From: Curtobacterium sp. S6
GTDB lineage: Bacteria; Actinomycetota; Actinomycetes; Actinomycetales; Micrococcaceae
Direction: 5' to 3'
Assembly: GCF_000710345.2 (NCBI RefSeq)
Contig: NZ_JHEL01000010.1
Span: forward strand, 206,929 to 270,928
DNA: 64,000 nucleotides
Shown here one piece after another: positions 7,922 to 18,259 of the stretch. Below the pieces are notes generated by a model. The model made no database searches and had not been told where the DNA came from. It worked only from the letters and a program-made list of their open reading frames with translations. Both the position numbers and the translations under genes were made by a program. The stretch's first letter is position 1; each line of letters starts with the position of its first letter.

Positions 7922-8847
7922 GCCGAGGTCTCCTCCGGCGGAGCGTTCCGCCGCGATCGTGGTGTTCGCTTGAAAGCGAGGGCGTCCCGCGAGAGGGCCA
8001 GCGCGCGGGCGGATTCCTCCTCGCGAAGCTGGTAAACCATGGTGAACAATGCATCGACCACAAAAAGCTGACCCGAACGAGACGTGGTGGCGCCGATCCT
8101 CAAACCGGCTTCCCGAGGGGCGACGCTGATCAGCGCCCGTCCCGCTCCCCCGATGGCGCTGCGGGGCTGGGCCGTCAGGCCGACCGTCGCGGCTCCCGAG
8201 TTCGCGGCCAGGTCCATCGCGTCCACGACGTCGCGGGTGCGGCCCGAGACCGAAATGCCCACGAAAACGTCCTCGGGACCGAGCAGAACCGCGAAGGTCA
8301 GCGCGTCGTGGGCCTCCGCCGCCGCGTGGGCAACGAGTCCGATGCGGCTGAGCTTGGCGGCCAGATCCCGGGCGACCAAGCCAGAGGCCCCGATGCCGAC
8401 CACCAGAATCCTGCGCGCCGAGGCCAAGGACTCCGCGACGTCCCGGACGACGGCGGCGTCCAGCGTTCTCTGCGTCTGGGCGATGGTCTCCCGCTCCGTC
8501 GCCGCGAGCTTGGCGATCACCGCTTCGGGGGAATCCCCCGCGGCCACTCCGGCCGGATAGGAGCCTTCCTCGGAGGCGCCCTCGGCCCGCCCGAGCGACG
8601 TCGCCAAGCGCGTGCGCAATTCGCGGTATCCGCGGCATCCCGCGGCCCGCGCCAGGCGGATCACGGAAGCGTCGCTCGTGCCGCTCTGCCGCGCGACCTC
8701 GGCGAGCGTCATGGGCATGGCACGCCCCGGGTCGGCGAGCAGGAAGTCCGCCACCGCGGCGGGGCCACGGTTCAGCGTCGGCGCCAGGACGCGCAGGGTC
8801 GAGAGGATATCCCCCTCTGTGAAGTTTTCCTTCTTATCGCTACACAC
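7918..8847 (-). CDS. murR: RpiR-family regulator of the MurNAc operon
   Basis: A 309-residue RpiR-type regulator. The N-terminal HTH_6 domain includes MTLAEVARQSGTSDASVIRLARAAG (read in two parts: MTLAEVARQSGTSDASV and IRLARAAG). A SIS sugar-phosphate domain follows near residue 140 onward (ILVVGIGASGLVARDLA, FVGISVSGRTRDVVDA). RpiR proteins sense phosphosugars; MurR senses MurNAc-6-phosphate in E. coli. The GTG at 8847 is the only in-frame start before the HTH; its GGAGG site is about 13 bases away, slightly long. It is the first gene of murR-murQ-murP-amidohydrolase and is probably autoregulated through the dyads that overlap its start. Confidence 0.88.
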   Translation of the reverse strand: MCSDKKENFTEGDILSTLRVLAPTLNRGPAAVADFLLADPGRAMPMTLAEVARQSGTSDASVIRLARAAGCRGYRELRTRLATSLGRAEGASEEGSYPAGVAAGDSPEAVIAKLAATERETIAQTQRTLDAAVVRDVAESLASARRILVVGIGASGLVARDLAAKLSRIGLVAHAAAEAHDALTFAVLLGPEDVFVGISVSGRTRDVVDAMDLAANSGAATVGLTAQPRSAIGGAGRALISVAPREAGLRIGATTSRSGQLFVVDALFTMVYQLREEESARALALSRDALAFKRTPRSRRNAPPEETSA

Positions 8848-8866
8848 AGTGTGGAGTTTTCCTCCA
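8819..8866 (-). promoter_or_regulatory. two near-identical dyads at the murR start (candidate RpiR operators)
   Basis: GTGAAGTTTTCCTTCT (8819-8834) and GTGGAGTTTTCCTCCA (8851-8866) are two copies of one short palindromic design, GAAG/GGAG arms around TTTT, spaced 32 bases apart. The second contains the ribosome site of murR, and the first lies just inside the coding start. This is where an autoregulating repressor would be expected to bind. Confidence 0.5.
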
Positions 8867-9000
8867 TTTGTGAGTCACGTCAACCACTTCGCCATGCCGT
8901 AGTTTTAAGTTCGCACTCGTGATATTTCTATATATGGGCCAGCGGATACCCCAAGACCCCCACATCTAGTGCCCCGACCGGCCGTCGCGAAAGGAAGACA

Positions 9001-11127
<2,127 letters not shown>

Positions 11128-11169
11128 TTCAGAGACTTTAGCAAGATCGATTCCCGGCGTGACCAGGGG

Positions 11170-12540
11170 CTACTTCTCCGGTGGGCGTGGGGTGTCGCCC
11201 GATGTCGCCTCGCTGGGAGCCTCCCCCGAGGGATCCGCGACGTCGGCCTTGCCTTCCGTGCTCGCGGGACCGGCCGACACCGCCTCAGCGGGGACCGCAC
11301 CGTCGGCCGACGCCGCCGGGGCCTCGGCGTCTTCCTCACGCCCCGGGGTACGCAGGTTCCACTTTCTGATCACGAACCGGAACAGGAAGTAGTAGATCAC
11401 CGCATAGCCCAACCCGATGGGTATCAGCCAGATCGAGTCCTTCGATATCCCGAAGTTCAGCAAGTAGTCGATCAGGCCCGCGGAGAACCCGAATCCGGTG
11501 TGGATATCCAGGAAGTTGACCAAAGCCATCGAGGTGCCCATGAGGACCGCGTGGATCAGGTACAGGGGCCAAGCGATGAACATGAAGGAGAATTCGAGCG
11601 GCTCGGTGATCCCGGTCAGGAATGCGGTCAGGCCGGTCGAGAGCATGACGCCGCCGACGACCTTCTTCTGGCTCGGCTTGGCCTCCTGCCAAATGGCCAG
11701 GGCCGCGGCGGGAAGGCCGAACATCATGATCGGGAAGAACCCGGTCATGAAGATGCCGGCGCTCGGGTCGCCCGCAAAGAAGCGGTTGAGGTCGCCGTGG
11801 GCGCCGTTGTAGTCGCCGAGGATGAACCAGACGATCGAGTTGAGGATGTGATGCAAGCCGAAGGGGATCAACAAGCGGTTCAGGAAACCGTAGGCGCCGG
11901 CACCGACGACCGTATTGCTCGAGACCGCGTGGCCGACGGCCGAGAGCCCCTTGTCGAAGAACGGATACACCAGGGCCAGCACGACGCCCAGAACCAGGGC
12001 CGCGACCGAGGTCAGGATCGGGACGAGACGACGCCCACCGAAGAATCCGAGGAAGTCGGGCAGTTTGGTGCGATGGAAGCGCTGCCACAGCAGCGCGGAG
12101 GTCAGGCCGATCACGATGCCGCCGAGAACGCCGTAGTTAATCCCGTCCCCCTGGTCGCCCGAGGATACCGAGTTTCCGGACAGAACGATCGGAGACATGA
12201 CCTTGAAGACGTTGGTCATCACCAAGTAGCCGACGACGGCCGCGAGCGCGGTGGAGCCGTCGCCCTTCTTGGCGAACCCGAAGGAGATGCCGACCGCGAA
12301 GAGCAGCGGGAGCCCGTCGAAGAGGGCCGAGCCGGCCGCCCCGATCACGTGCGCCGCGGTCTCGATCGAGGAGAACTGCCCGAGGAGATCGTCTTGGCCG
12401 AGACGTTGCAAGATGGCCGCGGCGGGCAGGGCGGCGATCGGGAGCATCAGGCTTCGGCCGAAACGTTGCAGGACCTTCATGGCCCGGCCGTCGCCCCTTT
12501 TCTTCGTCGGGGACACAGCGGGGGCTGCTTGGGAAGTCAT
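11170..12540 (-). CDS. PTS EIIC, N-acetylglucosamine type
   Basis: A 456-residue EIIC-only permease of the glucose/GlcNAc branch. It has about ten membrane helices, with RSLMLPIAALPAAAILQRLG near the start, IPFGLHHILNSIVWF and GITEPLEFSFMFIAWPLY. The last 70 residues are an Ala/Pro/Glu-rich cytosolic tail. There is no EIIB or EIIA; the matching EIIB is encoded divergently at 12687. GAGG precedes the ATG at 12540. GlcNAc specificity is inferred from sequence resemblance to NagE-type EIIC proteins (HHILNSIVWF), the DasR-like operator and the neighbouring GntR/UTRA regulator. Glucose remains possible. Confidence 0.85.
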   Translation of the reverse strand: MTSQAAPAVSPTKKRGDGRAMKVLQRFGRSLMLPIAALPAAAILQRLGQDDLLGQFSSIETAAHVIGAAGSALFDGLPLLFAVGISFGFAKKGDGSTALAAVVGYLVMTNVFKVMSPIVLSGNSVSSGDQGDGINYGVLGGIVIGLTSALLWQRFHRTKLPDFLGFFGGRRLVPILTSVAALVLGVVLALVYPFFDKGLSAVGHAVSSNTVVGAGAYGFLNRLLIPFGLHHILNSIVWFILGDYNGAHGDLNRFFAGDPSAGIFMTGFFPIMMFGLPAAALAIWQEAKPSQKKVVGGVMLSTGLTAFLTGITEPLEFSFMFIAWPLYLIHAVLMGTSMALVNFLDIHTGFGFSAGLIDYLLNFGISKDSIWLIPIGLGYAVIYYFLFRFVIRKWNLRTPGREEDAEAPAASADGAVPAEAVSAGPASTEGKADVADPSGEAPSEATSGDTPRPPEK

Positions 12541-12614
12541 GGTTACCTCGTTTGTCGGGAATCCGAGATCGGAGTGCGTTGGTGATGATGCGGCGTGGTG
12601 ATACGCTCTGTACT

Positions 12615-12630
12615 ACTGATTATAACCAGT
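12615..12630. promoter_or_regulatory. DasR-like operator over the -10 box of the GlcNAc PTS promoter
   Basis: ACTGATTATAACCAGT matches the Streptomyces DasR consensus ACTGGTCTAGACCAGT at 11 of 16 positions, including both outer arms. On the minus strand the site contains a perfect TATAAT (12619-12624), so a bound repressor would block the promoter of the EIIC gene directly. It lies between the divergent EIIC and EIIB genes. The sequence match is direct; the regulator assignment is inference. Confidence 0.65.
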
Positions 12631-12686
12631 GGTTCTGATCACTCTCTTAGACCCATCGGCAGTTGTCAAGACTTGAGGAGAATCCC

Positions 12687-12917
12687 ATGTTGGATCCGAA
12701 GAACATTCTGGAAGCGCTCGGCGGCGCGGAGAACGTCGAGGACATCGAAGGCTGCATCACCCGGCTCCGCACCGAGGTCGGCGACTCCTCCCTGGTCAAC
12801 CAGGAGGCGCTGAAGTCCATGGGCGCTCACGGCGTCGTGGTGTCGGGCAGCATGGTCCAGGTCGTCGTCGGCCCTCAGGCCGAGAACATCGCCGAAGATA
12901 TCCAGGACCTGCTGTAG
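12687..12917 (+). CDS. PTS EIIB, glucose/GlcNAc type (stand-alone)
   Basis: A 76-residue free EIIB domain. Cys23 in IEGCITRLRTEV is the phosphocysteine, and VVVSGSMVQVVVGPQAENI is the conserved second half. It passes phosphate from an EIIA to sugar bound by the divergently encoded EIIC at 11170-12540. The ATG at 12687 has GAGGAG six bases before it, which excludes the earlier in-frame ATG. A split EIIB/EIIC for GlcNAc is known in Streptomyces (NagF/NagE2). Confidence 0.9.
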   Translation: MLDPKNILEALGGAENVEDIEGCITRLRTEVGDSSLVNQEALKSMGAHGVVVSGSMVQVVVGPQAENIAEDIQDLL

Positions 12918-12931
12918 AACAGCGCCCATCG

Positions 12932-13678
12932 ATGGTTCACAAACATGAACGGGTCAGGTCCCAGCTGCGACGGTACGCGCTGACCGAGCTGTCCCCGGGA
13001 GCCGCGATTCCCGGCGAGCGCCAGCTCGAAAAGGATTTCGGGGTCTCCCGGATCACGGTCCGCCGTGCCGTGGCGGATCTCGTGGCCGAGGGCGTCCTGA
13101 TCCGTGTTCATGGCAAGGGAACCTTCGTTTCTCACGGGCGGGTTCGATCCGATCTGCATCTGGCGTCCTTCACCGAAGACATGAAACAGGCAGGGCTCGC
13201 CCCCTCGACGGTCGTGCTGGTCGCCGAAAACATGGTGCCCCCGTCCGAGGTCGCGACCTTCTTCGACCTCGGGGCGGGGGACACGACGCTGTGCATCAAG
13301 CGCCTGAGGTCGGCCAACGATGCCCCGGTCAGCGTCGACGAATCCTGGATGCGCCCGGAGCTGACGGATTACCTCCTGGCCCACGACCTCACCAAGTCCC
13401 TCTACGGCCACCTCGCGTCCACGGACTATCCGGTGAGCTCCGCGCGGCAGACCGTGGAGGCGGCGACCGTCGACCCCGAGATGGCGCGGGTCTTGGACAT
13501 CGACAACCACGCCGCCGTCCTGCGGTTCTTCCGCCATACCTATTCCGTCAGGGACAGCGCGCCGATCCCGCTCGAATACTCGGTCTCGACCTACCGCTCG
13601 GATCGATACCAGCTCTCGATGCACCTTGAGCTCTCGCCCGATCCCTTGGAGGTCCACGGCGCCACCCCGACTCCTTAA
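12932..13678 (+). CDS. GntR-family regulator with UTRA domain (DasR-like)
   Basis: A 248-residue HutC-type regulator. The winged helix has GAAIPGERQLEKDFGVSRIT then VRRAVADLVAEGVLIRVHGKG. The UTRA effector domain covers about residues 75-240 and ends in PLEYSVSTYRSDRYQLSMHL. It starts 14 bases after the EIIB gene, so both share a transcript; the ribosome site is weak. By context it probably senses GlcN-6-phosphate or GlcNAc-6-phosphate and binds the 12615 site. The window holds a second paralog at 19439 next to nagA, so division of labour between the two is open. Confidence 0.88.
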   Translation: MVHKHERVRSQLRRYALTELSPGAAIPGERQLEKDFGVSRITVRRAVADLVAEGVLIRVHGKGTFVSHGRVRSDLHLASFTEDMKQAGLAPSTVVLVAENMVPPSEVATFFDLGAGDTTLCIKRLRSANDAPVSVDESWMRPELTDYLLAHDLTKSLYGHLASTDYPVSSARQTVEAATVDPEMARVLDIDNHAAVLRFFRHTYSVRDSAPIPLEYSVSTYRSDRYQLSMHLELSPDPLEVHGATPTP

Positions 13679-13749
13679 CTTGTCGGTCCCCACCCGTACC
13701 CTGGTTTCAACGCCCGGTACCGCGCCGGGCCGTCTCCCAGGAGGTGGCT

Positions 13750-16700
13750 GTGTTCTTCGTTGAGGCTCCGACGAGTGCGCCCGAGGGCTCCCCGAAAACC
13801 CTCATCTATTCGGCATCCGATCTGGTCCGCGCCGCCGAGTGCACGTGGGCCACCATGCACCTGCTGGACGAGAAACTCGGCGTGGTCCCCCGGCTGAATA
13901 TTCCCGCGGATCCGATGCTCGAGCGCACCTCGCGCCTGGGCGACGAGCACGAAGCGGCCGTCCTGCGGCAGATGATTGAGCGTTTCGGGCGCTATGACCC
14001 CGAGAGCGGTCGCGGGGTCTACGAGATCGAACCGGCGCGAAACATGGATCGCCGGACGCTCGAGGCCAAGCATCGCGAATCACTCGACGCCCTACGGTCC
14101 GGGGCCGACGTGGTCTTCCAGGCATCCTTCTTCGATGGGAGGTTTCACGGCCGCTCCGACTTCCTGGTGAAGGGCCCCGATGGCCGCTACGCCGTCTACG
14201 ACACCAAATTGGCCCGGCACACCAAGGTCACGGCGTTGCTCCAACTCGCCGCGTACGCCGATCAGCTGCAGGCCGAGGGAATTCCGGTCTCCCCCGAGGT
14301 AACCCTGATTCTCGGCAATCTGGAACGCGCGAGCTTTCCCGTCGCCGAGTTCATGGCCGTTTACCACGAGCGACGCGAGCGCTTCGAATCCCTCGCACGT
14401 GGCCGCATGAGCAATCCGTCGCCGCTGGACTGGTGGGACGAATCCGTGGCTCGCTGTGGTTCCTGCCCGCATTGCACCGTCGAGATCGAGGCCCACCAGG
14501 ACGTCCTCCTCGTGGCCGGCATGTCTCGGATGCGTCGGGCAAGGCTCCGGGAACGGTATGGGGTCCGGACGCTTCAGGATCTCGCCCGTCTGGAGGGTTC
14601 ATCTCTCCCCTCTTCCGTGCGCAAGGCGCGGGACCAAGCCGCGATGCAAGCGGGGCTGGCCGTGCCGGATCGTTCGGTCACCTATACCGCCAAGGACGGC
14701 GCACAGCACACCGTCTCTTACCTCGTCACCGATTCCGCGCCCCTCGCCCGCATCCCGCGTGCCGATCAGGGGGATATCTTCTTCGACTTCGAGGGGGACC
14801 CGCTGTGGCAGGACCCACAGGACTCGACCTGGGGCATCGAGTACCTTTTTGGACTCGTCGAGACCCCGGAGAGCGCGAATTCCGAGCCCCGTTTCGTGCC
14901 GTTCTGGGCGCATTCCCGTGCGGAGGAAAAGCAGGCCCTCGTGGATTTCCTGGCCTACGTACGCCAGCGCAGGGAACGCTTTCCCCGCATGAAGATCTAT
15001 CACTACGCCAATTACGAAAAGCGTGCACTCCGCGGGCTAGCCGCACGCCACGGCGTCGGCGAGGAAGACGTGGACGATCTCCTGCGCCAGGAGGTTTTGG
15101 TGGATCTCTACGAGCCGGTCAGGGAGGCCCTGCGCATTTCCGAAGGCTCGTATTCCATCAAGAAGCTTGAACCGCTCTACATGGGAAAGAATCTTCGCAG
15201 CGGGGACGTCACCGACGCGGCGGCCTCCGTGGTCGCCTATTCGGAATATTGCACCGCCCGAGACACCGGCCACCCCGACCGGGCGCGTGAGATCCTTTCC
15301 GCGATCGGCGACTACAACGAGTACGACTGCCTCTCAACCCTCCGTCTTCGCGACTGGCTCCTCACGTTGGCCTCGCGCTCCGCGGACCGTGAACGAGCGG
15401 ATCCACCCGCGCTTCCGGCCGTGGCGGCGGAGGTCCCGCTGGACGACGCGTCCGCCTCGCCCGTCGAGGCCTCGCTCGGTCACTTCGTCGAAACCGCTTC
15501 CCCGGAGACCACGGGCCTTGATCCCGAGGAGCACCGAGCGGTGGTTCGCGCGGTGGCCATGGTCGCGAGCGCCACCGGATACCATCGCCGGGAACGCAAG
15601 CAGTTCTGGTGGTCCCATTTCGATCGTCTCAGCGCACCGGTCTCGGACTGGGAAGATCAGCGGGACGTCGCGGTCGTGGAACGATTGGCGGTTGAGGAGG
15701 ATTGGCACAAACCCTCCGCCCGCGGACGCGTGGAAAAGAGGGTTCTCGGTGGAACGGTGCGTCTGGCCGAGGGTTCGTCGTTACGCCCCGGAGACTCCGG
15801 CCTCTTCGCGATGTACGCGCCCCCGCTGCCGCCTTATCTGCGCCAGGCGGTCGACCAGGGGAGCCAGGAGGCGGATGGTCAGGGCCCCCACGGGGCCGTC
15901 GCCACGCGGGCCAGCGACGCTCGGCTGAGCATTGAGGAGATCGAACCCACCGGAACCCCCGGGCAATACCGGGTGCGCCTTCTCGAGTCACGCCCCCAAG
16001 CCGCCGACGCCTTCGATCAGCTTCCCATGGCGATCACTCCTCCCGCGCCGATCCGCACGGCCGCCCAAGAGGATTCCCTGCACGCGTTGGCCGAGGAGGT
16101 CGACGCCGCCCTGCCGGACCTTCCCCTGGGAGCGGGGCTGGATATCCTCGCTCGCCGACCGCCGCGGCTTCGGGACGGCGGCCCCCTACCCACGGTTGGA
16201 GCCTCGGGACTGGGCGATGGCGAAATTCCCATGGCCGACGCCATTCACTCGGCGGTGTCCCGATTGGACGAGTCGTACCTCGCCGTCCAGGGGCCTCCCG
16301 GAACGGGAAAGTCCTTCGTGGGATCGCATGTCATCGGACGGCTCGTGCGAGAAGGCTGGACGGTGGGAGTCGTCGCCCAGTCCCACGCCGTGGTCGAGAA
16401 TCTGCTGAGGGGCTGCATCGCCAATGGCGGGGTCCCGGGCGAAGCCATCGCCAAGGCCAAAAGGTCCCGCGGCGCGGAGGATTCCGACCGACCGGCCGCA
16501 CCGTGGCGTGAGATATCCCCGAAAGACATCCCAGCATTCTTCGAGGAAGCTTCCCAGGAATCGACCGGTCCTGCCGAAGGCCGCATCTACGGCGGAACCG
16601 CGTGGGACTTCGCGAATCAGGACAGGTTCTCCCCCGGATGCCTGGACCTCCTGGTGATCGACGAGGCCGGGCAGTATTCTCTCGCCAACATGCTCGCCGT

Positions 16701-17532
16701 ATCGAGGGCGGCGCGAAACATGCTCCTCCTCGGTGACCCGCAACAGTTGCCGCAGGTGACCCAGGGAAGCCACCCTCAGCCGGTCGACGAGTCGGCCCTC
16801 GGCTGGTTGTCCGCCGGTCGGCATACCCTCCCGCCGGAATTCGGGTACTTCCTCGACTCTTCGTGGCGGATGCACCCGGAACTCTGCGGGCCCGTCTCGA
16901 GGCTCTCGTACCGTGGACGCCTCCGATCGGCACCGGCCGCATCCCGGCGCCATCTTCACGGCATACCGCCGGGCGTCTATCACCTGGACGTCGAGCACAC
17001 GGGCAACGCGACCTCGTCCCCGGAAGAGGCCGAGGCCGTGGTCCGGCTGGCCGAACAGATCATCGGCACGCCGTGGACCCCTCGAGAGGGTGCCCCGGCG
17101 GTTCCGCTGGAACCACACGACATCCTGGTGGTCGCCGCTTACAACGCTCACGTGGAACTGATCGCCGAGGCCCTGGCCGACGCCGGGCTCGCGGGTCACG
17201 ACCTTTCCGGAGTGCGCGTCGGAACCGTGGATAAATTTCAGGGCCAAGAGGCGCCGGTCGTCATCGTCTCGATGGCGGCCTCGTCGGCGGACGAGGTTCC
17301 CCGGGGAATGGATTTCCTCCTCTCCCCCAACCGATTAAACGTCGCGGTCTCGCGTGGGCAGTGGGCCGCCGTCGTCGTCAGCTCACCTCAACTGACGAAC
17401 TTTTGGCCTGTCACGCCGGAATCGCTCGCGATCCTCGGAGGCTTCACGAGCCTTCGCCGGAACGCCCGTGCGTGGCACGAACTTCCGCTCTCAGGGAGCA
17501 TGCAGGACAACGGAGGTGCGACCCGTGAATAA
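13750..17532 (+). CDS. RecB-like nuclease (TM0106 type) fused to a DNA2/NAM7-like superfamily 1 helicase
   Basis: A 1260-residue fusion. Residues about 15-250 are a PD-(D/E)xK RecB-like nuclease (LIYSASDLVRAAECTW; YAVYDTKLARHTKV near 150). A conserved CGSCPHC pair of cysteine motifs follows near residue 237. Around 340-540 lies an RNase H-like exonuclease fold (IFFDFEGDPLW; DYNEYDCLSTLRLRDWL), as in YprB-type proteins. The C-terminal helicase has Walker A VQGPPGTGKSFVG near 846, Walker B LLVIDEAGQYS near 967, LLGDPQQLPQVTQ, and DKFQGQEAPVVIVSMAAS with an SRGQW arginine motif. The start was set at GTG 13750 because AGGAGG sits six bases before it; GTG 13744 touches that site. DNA or RNA processing is likely; repair or defence are both possible. 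Confidence 0.85.
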   Translation: MFFVEAPTSAPEGSPKTLIYSASDLVRAAECTWATMHLLDEKLGVVPRLNIPADPMLERTSRLGDEHEAAVLRQMIERFGRYDPESGRGVYEIEPARNMDRRTLEAKHRESLDALRSGADVVFQASFFDGRFHGRSDFLVKGPDGRYAVYDTKLARHTKVTALLQLAAYADQLQAEGIPVSPEVTLILGNLERASFPVAEFMAVYHERRERFESLARGRMSNPSPLDWWDESVARCGSCPHCTVEIEAHQDVLLVAGMSRMRRARLRERYGVRTLQDLARLEGSSLPSSVRKARDQAAMQAGLAVPDRSVTYTAKDGAQHTVSYLVTDSAPLARIPRADQGDIFFDFEGDPLWQDPQDSTWGIEYLFGLVETPESANSEPRFVPFWAHSRAEEKQALVDFLAYVRQRRERFPRMKIYHYANYEKRALRGLAARHGVGEEDVDDLLRQEVLVDLYEPVREALRISEGSYSIKKLEPLYMGKNLRSGDVTDAAASVVAYSEYCTARDTGHPDRAREILSAIGDYNEYDCLSTLRLRDWLLTLASRSADRERADPPALPAVAAEVPLDDASASPVEASLGHFVETASPETTGLDPEEHRAVVRAVAMVASATGYHRRERKQFWWSHFDRLSAPVSDWEDQRDVAVVERLAVEEDWHKPSARGRVEKRVLGGTVRLAEGSSLRPGDSGLFAMYAPPLPPYLRQAVDQGSQEADGQGPHGAVATRASDARLSIEEIEPTGTPGQYRVRLLESRPQAADAFDQLPMAITPPAPIRTAAQEDSLHALAEEVDAALPDLPLGAGLDILARRPPRLRDGGPLPTVGASGLGDGEIPMADAIHSAVSRLDESYLAVQGPPGTGKSFVGSHVIGRLVREGWTVGVVAQSHAVVENLLRGCIANGGVPGEAIAKAKRSRGAEDSDRPAAPWREISPKDIPAFFEEASQESTGPAEGRIYGGTAWDFANQDRFSPGCLDLLVIDEAGQYSLANMLAVSRAARNMLLLGDPQQLPQVTQGSHPQPVDESALGWLSAGRHTLPPEFGYFLDSSWRMHPELCGPVSRLSYRGRLRSAPAASRRHLHGIPPGVYHLDVEHTGNATSSPEEAEAVVRLAEQIIGTPWTPREGAPAVPLEPHDILVVAAYNAHVELIAEALADAGLAGHDLSGVRVGTVDKFQGQEAPVVIVSMAASSADEVPRGMDFLLSPNRLNVAVSRGQWAAVVVSSPQLTNFWPVTPESLAILGGFTSLRRNARAWHELPLSGSMQDNGGATRE

Positions 17533-17572
17533 TGATGGAGACCGTAGAAGAAGCCGAGAAGAGGAGGGGACG

Positions 17573-18259
17573 GTGAACATCAAGCCCAGTTACAAGGCCC
17601 GGACTCCTTATATCTTCCATTTTGAGGAGCAGACCGTGGTCCTGGGGGACCCGTCGTTCCTGAAGCCCATTGAGACCTACCTGTTGACCGCCGACCTCGC
17701 GACGCGAACCACCTATTGGGACCGCATCACCGCCGAACAAGAGGACTTCGATCCGGATCCCGAGCCGGAGGATATCAACAGCGTCGGGATCGAGGGCGAC
17801 GAAGAAACCTTTTGGAGCGCCATCGAATCGGCGATTTTCCAGCAGACGGAATGGCCCGAAGGTGACGACGCCGTCGCCTACGCCCCGCACATCCCGGACT
17901 GGCTGGCCCAGGCGCAGTCGTGGTTCTTCGACCCCGTGTGCCCTCCTCTCGGCCCCGGCGGCCCCGGCGGCTGGATCCGCCGCCGCAATACCGCCGAGGG
18001 GCGAGGCTATCCGGTGGGCCTCTTCCAGCTCACCGAGGAGGACTCCTTCTGGGTTTTCGCCGCCGAGGACGACCTTCAGGACATCACCGATCTGTGCCGC
18101 ACCCTGGGTCGTTTCCGGGTCGGCTTCGAACAGCTGACTCCCTACCTCGGCCCGGACGACGCCATCGGTTCGGTGGCCCTACCCATCGAATGCCGTCACG
18201 TATTGCTCGAAGAGCTCATGGTCAGGGGCGTGGACGTCGAGACGATGTTCTGGGACTAA
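17573..18259 (+). CDS. hypothetical acidic protein, unrecognised
   Basis: I do not recognise this 228-residue protein. It is acidic, soluble and Trp-rich (about 10 Trp), with a Pro/Gly patch CPPLGPGGPGGWIRRR near the middle and no signal peptide or membrane segment. GTG at 17573 follows GAGGAGGGG. A second candidate, GTG 17525, also has a good GGAGGT site and would overlap the helicase stop, adding 16 basic and acidic residues. Either way it is coupled to the nuclease-helicase and may be its partner. Its 3' end overlaps the convergent nagA stop by 38 bases. Confidence 0.7.
   Translation: MNIKPSYKARTPYIFHFEEQTVVLGDPSFLKPIETYLLTADLATRTTYWDRITAEQEDFDPDPEPEDINSVGIEGDEETFWSAIESAIFQQTEWPEGDDAVAYAPHIPDWLAQAQSWFFDPVCPPLGPGGPGGWIRRRNTAEGRGYPVGLFQLTEEDSFWVFAAEDDLQDITDLCRTLGRFRVGFEQLTPYLGPDDAIGSVALPIECRHVLLEELMVRGVDVETMFWD

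Noticed and set aside
8956..8975. NrdR box before nrdI (CACATCTAGTG at 8961-8971)
   Set aside because: Only half of the NrdR consensus is met and no second box was found at the usual spacing, so it was not listed.
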